Source of the DNA: Ardenticatenales bacterium
GTDB lineage: Bacteria; Chloroflexota; Anaerolineae; Ardenticatenales; Ardenticatenaceae
Direction: 5' to 3'
Length of the DNA: 7,985 bases
Assembly (NCBI GenBank): GCA_013812995.1
Contig: JACCSL010000964.1
Span: 1-7,985 of the forward strand
Below, in pieces: positions 1 to 5,687 of the stretch. Positions within the stretch are counted from its first letter, which is position 1, and the number at the start of each line of letters is the position of its first letter. The position numbers were made by a program, and so were the translations under genes. The notes beneath the pieces are model-generated. The model was not told the DNA's origin, ran no database searches, and saw only the letters and a list, made by a program, of their open reading frames with translations.

Positions 1-1625
1 GCTTCGTCCAGCGCTGCACAGCGGTGAGGAGTCCCTGGCGGCTCACGGGCTTCTGGAGGAAGTCACTGGCTCCTGCTTCGACGCCCTGCGCTTCGAGCTG
101 CGCGGTGATTGCTTCCTTGGAACAGAGCACAATAGGAATGTCATGGGTGACCACATTTTTGCGCAGGGCGGCGATCACCGCCAGCCCATCCATTGCGGGC
201 ATCTGTAGGTCCAGCAGGATAAGCTGCGGATGCATCTCCAGCGCTTCTTTGGCCGCCCGCTGGGGGTCATGGCAGGCCGCAAAGCGGTAGCCCTCGGGCG
301 TCAGGTAGCGCTCGTAGAGCCGGGTAATCGCGGGCTCGTCATCCACCGCGAGGATGAGCGCGTTCTGCTCCGGGCCTTTCTTGTCCAAGAGGATAGCGGG
401 TCCCTGGACGGGAAGACTCACATAGAAGGCCGAGCCTTTTCCAACCATGCCACTGGACTCTACCTGAATCTGACCGCCGTGCATCTCCACGAGACATTGC
501 GTGATGGCGAGCCCCAGCCCGGCACCCCCCACCTTGCGCGTCCCCGAGTTGTCAGCCTGGTAGAACGCATCGAAGAGATGGAGCTGCTTCTCCGGCGCGA
601 TTCCCATGCCCGTATCCGAGACGCAGAAGATGACCTCATCCTCCGTACTGCTGAGGCTCAGGCGAATCTCGCCCTCGTCCGTAAACTTGGCGGCATTCGA
701 GAGCAGGCTTATGAGCACCTGACGCAGCCGCTGGGCATCGGCCCGAATCGGGGGCAGCGAGGGGGGTAGCTCCTGGACGAGCTTGATCGGCTTGTCCTTG
801 ATGAGTCGCTGGGCATCGTTGCACACCGTCTCGATGAGCCGCTGGAGATTGACCGTCTCGAACGCCAGCTCCATCTTGCCCGCCTCGATCTTGGAGATAT
901 CCAGGATGCTGTCGATGAGCTGGAGCAGGCTCTGACCGGAGTTATAAATGGTCGTGAGGTCCGTGCGCTGCGTGTCGGTCACGGGCCCCGAGATGCCTTT
1001 CAGCAGCACAAGAGTAAAGCCGATAATCGCATTCAGTGGGGTGCGCAGTTCGTGGCTCATCGCGCCGAGGAACTGGCTCTTGAGTTTGTCCACCTCGCGC
1101 ATCTGCTCGGCGGTTTTGCGAAGCTGGGCGAAGGCGCGCATGTTCTGGATGGCAATTGCAAGCTGGTCCGCCATCGTCTGGAGCACCGCGATGTCTTCGT
1201 CATCGAAGGCGGCACTGTTGCGGCTTTGTACGTCCAGCGCACCAATCACCCGGTCACCGACCTTGAGGGGCAGCGCCATCTCCGAGTGGGTGTCCGGCAG
1301 CAGCGGGTTCTTGAAGTGGACGGCATCGCTCCCCACGTCCAGCGCGATGCGAGGTAGACCGGTTTGGGTGACATAGCCCACAATGCCTTCCTCCCCCACC
1401 TTGAGATTGTGCTGGCGCTCCAGCATGATGCGCCCCGCCTCGCCCGTCGCGGCGTGCAGGATGGCATACTCGCCCTCGGTATCCACCAGGAAGATTCCGG
1501 CATGATAGAAGCCGAAGCGGTCCCGAATCAGCTCCACCGCGCGATTCAGCAGCTCATCGAGGTCCTGCGCCGCCGTCGAATCGCGGGCGACCTCCGCTGC
1601 CACCTGAAGCTGGAGGGAGCGGCGC
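1..1625 (-). repeat. Paralogous GAF-HisKA-HATPase_c-receiver module, copy in the membrane kinase
   Basis: Second copy of the module described at 2743-4390. Similarity ends abruptly upstream of about 1625. Beyond that point this gene encodes HAMP, membrane segments and a Cache-like domain, whereas the soluble kinase encodes further GAF-like units and a helical region. The boundary falls in the signalling helix before the GAF, a usual joining point for sensor swaps. Confidence 0.8.
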
Positions 1626-2713
1626 TGGAGGTCCTGCGTTCGCTCGGCCACGCGCTCCTCCAGGGTACTGATGAGGCTCCGAAGCTGTGTCGTCATACTA
1701 TTGAAGGCTTCACCTAGGGCACCAATCTCATCCTTGCGATGGATGATAGCCTGCTTAGAGAGATCGCCACTGCTGATCGCCTGGGCCGTGGTCGCGAGCG
1801 CGCGGATGGGCCGCACAATCTGATGGAGCGCCCAGACACCCAGCCCGATGGCTCCGAGCAGAGCCACCAAGATGAGCGCGATGATGACCCGCACCGTGCT
1901 GATTGCCAGCGCGAGGGCCTCGCTTACCGGCTTTTCCGCGATCACATGAAAGCTCTGATTTCCTAGTTGTATGGTTTCTGTGGCAAGGACCACCGAGGAT
2001 CCGCTCAGTCCTTCGTGGATTCCATCCTCGTCAGGGGGCGCAAAGCGTGTGCCACCGAGTACCACCGAGGGTTCCCGGTGCGCGATGACACGCCCCAGAG
2101 GGTCGACGATGTAGACGGTTTCCAGCCCTCCTCGGTCCGTCGCGCTGATGAGATCCCAGACGTTGCGCAGACGAATCGTGGCGATGAGGGCTCCCTGAAA
2201 CGAGGGCTCCTCCTGGTCAGCGATTGGAAGGGAGAGGGTCATCAGTGGCTCGCCTGTTCCATCATCGAACCAGACCGGCCCATAATAGACCTCCTGGCGC
2301 GTCTTGGGGATGAGGAATTCGGCAAGCACCGCCCGGCTGCGCAGCCTCTCTTTGGGAAACGGGCCGCTGGCCGAGAGGCGAAGCTGCTCCTGACCCGTTT
2401 TGTCCAGTAGGGTCAGTTCCGCAAAGCCATCCTCGTAGCGAATCAGTTCAGAGAGCAACGTACTCTGCTCTGACTCGCTCAGACGAGCAATGTCTTGAAC
2501 CTGGACCAGCAGATGGAGATCGCTTTCCATCTGCTGGATGAAGGCCCCGACCTCTGCGGCAACGCGCTGGGCGACCTCTCCCTGGAGGAGCAGGGCCTGT
2601 TGCTGCTGCACGGTGTAGCTGCGCCAGGCAAGAAAGCTACCCACCACCAAGAGCGGACCTATGGCGAGTCCGATAAAGGCTATGGTCAGGCGGGTCTGGA
2701 TGCTATTGCGCAT
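1..2713 (-). CDS. Membrane-bound hybrid histidine kinase (Cache-HAMP-GAF-HisKA-HATPase_c-receiver), 3' end cut by window edge
   Basis: A single open frame of 904 codons runs from ATG at 2713 to the left edge without a stop. The product begins MRNSIQTR followed by a membrane segment (about residues 9-30), an extracytoplasmic region of Cache type (about 40-265), a second membrane segment (about 270-293), HAMP (about 295-347, with RPIRAL and DEIGALGEAF), a short coiled coil, GAF (about 370-525), HisKA with His554 in MSHELRTP, HATPase_c with N-box Asn673, G1 box DTGMGI at 700 and G2 box GGAGLGLAI near 729, and a receiver with Asp791/Asp792, phospho-acceptor Asp835, Ser865 and Lys888. All residues needed for autophosphorylation and receiver chemistry are present. 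The role is transmembrane sensing of an unknown, probably small, ligand. The last visible residues (RWTK) align with a point seven to eight residues before the end of the upstream paralogue, so little is missing. It follows that paralogue by 29 bases and has no strong Shine-Dalgarno, so it is probably co-transcribed and perhaps translationally coupled. Confidence 0.95.
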   Translation of the reverse strand, partial: MRNSIQTRLTIAFIGLAIGPLLVVGSFLAWRSYTVQQQQALLLQGEVAQRVAAEVGAFIQQMESDLHLLVQVQDIARLSESEQSTLLSELIRYEDGFAELTLLDKTGQEQLRLSASGPFPKERLRSRAVLAEFLIPKTRQEVYYGPVWFDDGTGEPLMTLSLPIADQEEPSFQGALIATIRLRNVWDLISATDRGGLETVYIVDPLGRVIAHREPSVVLGGTRFAPPDEDGIHEGLSGSSVVLATETIQLGNQSFHVIAEKPVSEALALAISTVRVIIALILVALLGAIGLGVWALHQIVRPIRALATTAQAISSGDLSKQAIIHRKDEIGALGEAFNSMTTQLRSLISTLEERVAERTQDLQRRSLQLQVAAEVARDSTAAQDLDELLNRAVELIRDRFGFYHAGIFLVDTEGEYAILHAATGEAGRIMLERQHNLKVGEEGIVGYVTQTGLPRIALDVGSDAVHFKNPLLPDTHSEMALPLKVGDRVIGALDVQSRNSAAFDDEDIAVLQTMADQLAIAIQNMRAFAQLRKTAEQMREVDKLKSQFLGAMSHELRTPLNAIIGFTLVLLKGISGPVTDTQRTDLTTIYNSGQSLLQLIDSILDISKIEAGKMELAFETVNLQRLIETVCNDAQRLIKDKPIKLVQELPPSLPPIRADAQRLRQVLISLLSNAAKFTDEGEIRLSLSSTEDEVIFCVSDTGMGIAPEKQLHLFDAFYQADNSGTRKVGGAGLGLAITQCLVEMHGGQIQVESSGMVGKGSAFYVSLPVQGPAILLDKKGPEQNALILAVDDEPAITRLYERYLTPEGYRFAACHDPQRAAKEALEMHPQLILLDLQMPAMDGLAVIAALRKNVVTHDIPIVLCSKEAITAQLEAQGVEAGASDFLQKPVSRQGLLTAVQRWTK

Positions 2714-2742
2714 AGGGCACTGGTTGATCCCGTGGCTCGTCG
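2714..2742 (-). other. 29-base gap between the two hybrid kinase genes
   Basis: The short gap has no promoter-like boxes and no hairpin. Ahead of the ATG at 2713 there is only a weak CGGGA at 13-17 bases, too far for a standard ribosome binding site. The frame of the membrane kinase stays open for a short way into the gap, but no ATG, GTG or TTG lies in frame there. Co-transcription with the upstream kinase is likely. Confidence 0.7.
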
Positions 2743-4390
2743 CTACCCTCTGGCGGCGGCGGGGACCCCGGTCCACCGTTGCACGGTGGTGATGAGGTCC
2801 TGTCGCAGCACGGGTTTCTGGAGAAAGTCAGAGGCACCCGCCTCTAACCCTTGTTGTTCGATATTTTCAATGGCCTCGACCGAGCAGATGACCACGGGAA
2901 TGTCGCGGGTCACGATGTTCTGCCGCAGTGCCTTGATGACCTCAAAGCCATTCATCTCCGGCATTCGTAGATCGAGCAGGATCAACTGCGGCTCAAGCCG
3001 CCCCGCCTCCTCGGCGGCCTGGACTGCCTTGTTGCAGGCCACGAAGCGGTAGCCATCGCGGAGGTATCGCTCGTACAGCCCGGTAATTCCTGGCTCATCA
3101 TCAATGGCGAGGATGAGCGGGATTTCCGGCTGCTCCTCTTCTTCCTCCGGCGGCCCATCAATGGGAATGGTGAAGGCGAAGGTGGTTCCTTCTCCGGGGA
3201 CCCCCGTGGACTCGACCCAGATCTGACCGCCGTGCATCTCGATGAAACTCTTGGTGATGGCAAGGCCAAGACCCGTACCGCCAATCTTGCGGGTCGCGGA
3301 GCCGTCGACCTGATAGAACGCCTCGAAGAGCTTGGCCTGTTTGTCGGGCGGAATCCCAAGCCCCGTATCGGAGACGCTGAGCAGAATCTCGGTGTCCACG
3401 CGAGTCACCGTGAGGCGAATGTGTCCCTGCTCGGTGAACTTCGAGGCATTCGAGAAGAGGTTGAGAAGCACCTGCCGCAGGCGCACCGGGTCGGCGCGAA
3501 CGGTGGGAAGATCGTCCGGCACTTCCTTGAGCAACTCCACCGGCTTGTCCTTGACCAGGCCCAGCGCGGTGCTGTACGCTACATCGACCACCTGCTGGAG
3601 GTTGACATCCTCGAAGTCCAGTTCCATCTTGCCCGCCTCGATCTTGGAGATGTCGAGGATACTATCAATGAGCTGGAGGAGAATCTGGCCCGAGTTATAG
3701 ATCGTGCCGAGGTCTTTCCGCTGAAGGTCCGTGACAGGACCATCGATCCCCTTGAGGATGACGCGGCTGAACCCGATGATGGAGTTGAGCGGGGTGCGCA
3801 ACTCGTGGCTCATGTTGGCAAGGAACTGACTCTTGAGCTTATCCAACTCGCGAAGCTGCTCGGCGCTCTCACGCTGCTGCTCGAAGGCGCGCGCGTTCTG
3901 GATGGCCACCGACATCTGATCGGCCAGCGTCTGGAGCACGGCCACGTCATCCTCGTAGAACACATCAGGCGAGGTGCTCTGCACATCCAGCGCCCCGATG
4001 ACGGTGGAACCGATCTTGAGCGGCACGGCTAGCTCGGCGCGGGTTTCTGGGAGCAACTCGTTGAAGTGCCACGGCGCGCCCCCGGTGTCGGTATCGCGGA
4101 TAACCGTGGATTGTGCCGTCGAGGTCACCTGGCCGATGATTGAGCGGCTCCCGACCGCCAGCTTGTGACCGCGTTCCAGCAGGATTTTCCCGACCTCGCC
4201 GGTGGAGGAGCGCAGCACCGCCCACTGTCCCTGGTCGTCCACCAGGAACACCTGGGCGTGGTAGTAGCCGAACGCGCGGCGAATCTGTTCCACGGCGGCC
4301 GTCATCAGATCATCCACCGAGAGCAGGCTGGTTGCAGCGCGGCTCACCTCAGCGGCGGCCTCTAGCTGGGCGGAGCGTCGCTCGCTTTCC
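2743..4390 (-). repeat. Paralogous GAF-HisKA-HATPase_c-receiver module, copy in the soluble kinase
   Basis: This segment encodes the same ordered module as positions 1-1625 in the next gene. Similarity starts around the coiled coil before the GAF (AAAEVSRAAT against VAAEVARDST) and continues to the end of the receiver (SDFLQKPV in both). The longest exact DNA match I found is 29 bases, 3623-3651 against 870-898, coding for the ISKIEAGKME segment after the phospho-acceptor helix. The copies have diverged clearly elsewhere, so this is gene-family duplication, not a recent DNA repeat. Confidence 0.8.
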
Positions 4391-5568
4391 TGGAAGAGGC
4401 GAGCCACCTCCAGGGCCTGGGACATCTGCTCGGCCACGACATTCATCAACTCAAGCTCGTCCTCGCTCCAGTCGTGAAAGTCATCGTCTTCCAGCATCAG
4501 CTTTCCAAACGCCTCGCCGCGCGCCGTGAGCGGAAGAACCACTCGCTGGGGCTCAATCGTGACGGGGTGGTTGGGGGAGTCGATCATATTCTGCGTTTCA
4601 TCATCCTCGTTGATGAAAACCCCCATCTGGCGGAGCGCGCTCTGCCCCCAGCGCTGCTCCAGCGACGCGCTTTCCATCGTGCGGAGGTTGCTCGCCTGCT
4701 GCCGAATGAGGGAGCGCAGCGAGACATTATTCAGCAGCGTGCCCAGAATTTGCGCGATCAGGGTGAGGGCATCCAGGAGCGCGGTGGAATCAATCGGCTC
4801 TTCCTTGAGAACCAGAAAGAGGAGCGCCCGCTCCTGCGGGTCGATGAGAACGGGGATGGCGAACTGATGGCTCTCTTTGTCCACCCGATACTCACCCCGC
4901 CCATCCTCAAAGAGGGGCGGGGCGCTGTTGTCCACGGGCTGGATGAAGGAGGCCGAGGGGAGCGTGTTCTGTGCCTGCTGGAGGGTCCAACGACCCTCAT
5001 ACAGCTTGAGGAGTCCGGCTCCCTCCGCCCGCAGTTCGCGGCAGAGCATACTCAGCGTGGCGGCAATGAGAGGCGTCTCCTGGTCTGGTGAGAGGCTGCT
5101 CAGTTCCTGCTGAAGCCGTCGGACAAGGACGCTATACTGGGTTCTGGCATCCATGCGGGCCGCCAGGGCACGCTCGGTCTGGAGTTGTTCTCTATCTGCG
5201 CGTCGCCGCAGGGCACGGTAGGCCCCATTGCTGAACGCTGCAATGACCTCGCCGATGAGGGCCGTCGAGATGGTACCGCTCAGCCAACTCGCCAGCACGC
5301 CCTGCGCGGTGGCAAGCTTCTCGATACTGTCAATGCCCAGTTCCACCAGTTGCTCGCCCGCCTCAACCACGCGCTGGAGCGAGGGCATCTCCCCCTCGTC
5401 GATGGCTGGTACACTCTCATGAATCCAGTCAACGAGCGTATGGAGTTCGCTTTGGAGTACAGAGTCGCTCAGTCCGGAAACCGTCTGGCTCTGTAGAATC
5501 TCATGCCACTGCCCAACCAGAATCTCGCTGTTGAGCGAAGCTTGAGGCGTCGACTCGACCTGCGTCAT
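2743..5568 (-). CDS. Soluble multi-GAF hybrid histidine kinase with C-terminal receiver
   Basis: Complete gene, 941 residues from the chosen ATG, ending in TAG. From the N-terminus: an all-helical region of about 140 residues that I do not firmly recognise; a divergent GAF-like domain (about 160-285); the C-terminal half of a GAF (about 315-390); a full GAF (about 405-560); HisKA with His588 in MSHELRTP; HATPase_c with Asn707, DTGLGI at 734 and GGTGLGLAI near 763; an acidic EEEEE linker near 808; and a receiver with Asp823/Asp824, phospho-acceptor Asp866, Ser896 and Lys918. I see no signal peptide and no convincing membrane pair, so it should be cytoplasmic. It would autophosphorylate on His588 and pass phosphate to its own or a separate receiver. 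The ATG at 5568 is preferred over an in-frame ATG at 5625 because GAAGGGG lies five bases before it, and because the likely promoter would start transcription downstream of 5625. The core is paralogous to the next gene. The signal sensed is unknown. Confidence 0.95.
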   Translation of the reverse strand: MTQVESTPQASLNSEILVGQWHEILQSQTVSGLSDSVLQSELHTLVDWIHESVPAIDEGEMPSLQRVVEAGEQLVELGIDSIEKLATAQGVLASWLSGTISTALIGEVIAAFSNGAYRALRRRADREQLQTERALAARMDARTQYSVLVRRLQQELSSLSPDQETPLIAATLSMLCRELRAEGAGLLKLYEGRWTLQQAQNTLPSASFIQPVDNSAPPLFEDGRGEYRVDKESHQFAIPVLIDPQERALLFLVLKEEPIDSTALLDALTLIAQILGTLLNNVSLRSLIRQQASNLRTMESASLEQRWGQSALRQMGVFINEDDETQNMIDSPNHPVTIEPQRVVLPLTARGEAFGKLMLEDDDFHDWSEDELELMNVVAEQMSQALEVARLFQESERRSAQLEAAAEVSRAATSLLSVDDLMTAAVEQIRRAFGYYHAQVFLVDDQGQWAVLRSSTGEVGKILLERGHKLAVGSRSIIGQVTSTAQSTVIRDTDTGGAPWHFNELLPETRAELAVPLKIGSTVIGALDVQSTSPDVFYEDDVAVLQTLADQMSVAIQNARAFEQQRESAEQLRELDKLKSQFLANMSHELRTPLNSIIGFSRVILKGIDGPVTDLQRKDLGTIYNSGQILLQLIDSILDISKIEAGKMELDFEDVNLQQVVDVAYSTALGLVKDKPVELLKEVPDDLPTVRADPVRLRQVLLNLFSNASKFTEQGHIRLTVTRVDTEILLSVSDTGLGIPPDKQAKLFEAFYQVDGSATRKIGGTGLGLAITKSFIEMHGGQIWVESTGVPGEGTTFAFTIPIDGPPEEEEEQPEIPLILAIDDEPGITGLYERYLRDGYRFVACNKAVQAAEEAGRLEPQLILLDLRMPEMNGFEVIKALRQNIVTRDIPVVICSVEAIENIEQQGLEAGASDFLQKPVLRQDLITTVQRWTGVPAAARG

Positions 5569-5573
5569 AATAG

Positions 5574-5580
5574 CCCCTTC
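5574..5580 (-). promoter_or_regulatory. Ribosome binding site deciding the start of the soluble hybrid kinase
   Basis: GAAGGGG on the minus strand lies five bases before the ATG at 5568. The alternative in-frame ATG at 5625 has only a weak purine run (TGAGA) ahead of it and overlaps the region of the likely -10 box. This site is the main reason for choosing the shorter protein. A CCC just upstream (CCCTGAAGGG) could pair weakly with the site, but a stem of three pairs is too short to claim control. Confidence 0.6.
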
Positions 5581-5626
5581 AGGGAGAATTAAGGTGTCAT
5601 GTGGCCCCGGCTGAGGAGCCTGCATG

Positions 5627-5656
5627 ATTATGTCTCATTTCACTACCGGATGTCCA
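5627..5656 (-). promoter_or_regulatory. Putative sigma-70 type promoter for the two hybrid kinase genes
   Basis: On the minus strand TGGACA (5656-5651, one mismatch to TTGACA) and CATAAT (5632-5627, one mismatch to TATAAT) are separated by 18 bases. Transcription would begin near 5620, leaving a leader of about 50 bases before the ATG at 5568. It lies between the stop of the GAF protein gene and the first kinase, so the kinase pair could be expressed separately from the upstream gene. This rests on consensus matching alone, and in GC-rich DNA such matches can arise by chance. Confidence 0.45.
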
Positions 5657-5666
5657 ACGCTACCCT

Positions 5667-5679
5667 TGTTATGGTAACA
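5667..5679. repeat. Small inverted repeat, possible operator
   Basis: TGTTA-TGG-TAACA is a perfect inverted repeat with five-base arms and a three-base centre. It lies 8 bases after the stop of the GAF protein gene and 10 bases upstream of the putative -35 box of the kinase promoter. It is not followed by a T-run on either strand, so it does not look like an intrinsic terminator. Its position would suit a binding site for a transcription regulator, but arms this short can occur by chance. Confidence 0.25.
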
Positions 5680-5687
5680 TCCATCTC

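Larger units (their letters stand above)
5569..5687. other. Intergenic region between GAF protein and soluble kinase
   Basis: This is the only intergenic stretch of any size in the window, at 119 bases. It is locally richer in A and T near 5625-5690 than the flanking genes. It holds the inverted repeat, the putative promoter and the ribosome binding site listed separately. A minus-strand GGCT-CCTC-AGCC could form a four-pair hairpin near 5610, but no stem with a following T-run is present, so read-through from the upstream gene is likely. Confidence 0.8.

Noticed and set aside
230..769. Plus-strand frame of 179 codons at the left end
   Set aside because: It is antisense to the HATPase_c and receiver region of the membrane kinase, whose motifs and frame are intact.
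3232..4032. Plus-strand frame of 266 codons opposite the soluble kinase
   Set aside because: It is antisense to the HisKA and HATPase_c coding region. A similar plus-strand frame occurs opposite the same region of the membrane kinase (230-769), and their resemblance is explained by paralogy of the sense genes. Such shadow frames are common in GC-rich DNA.
4474..5091. Plus-strand frame of 205 codons opposite the GAF-like region
   Set aside because: It lies fully within the soluble kinase gene on the other strand, has no recognisable domain, and its composition is typical of an antisense shadow.
5569..5625. Longer N-terminus for the soluble kinase starting at ATG 5625
   Set aside because: No good ribosome binding site precedes it, the extra 19 residues are Pro-rich with no domain character, and the likely transcription start lies downstream of it. 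It cannot be fully excluded.
5667..5679. Intrinsic terminator after the GAF array gene
   Set aside because: The inverted repeat has only five-base arms and no T-run follows on the minus strand.
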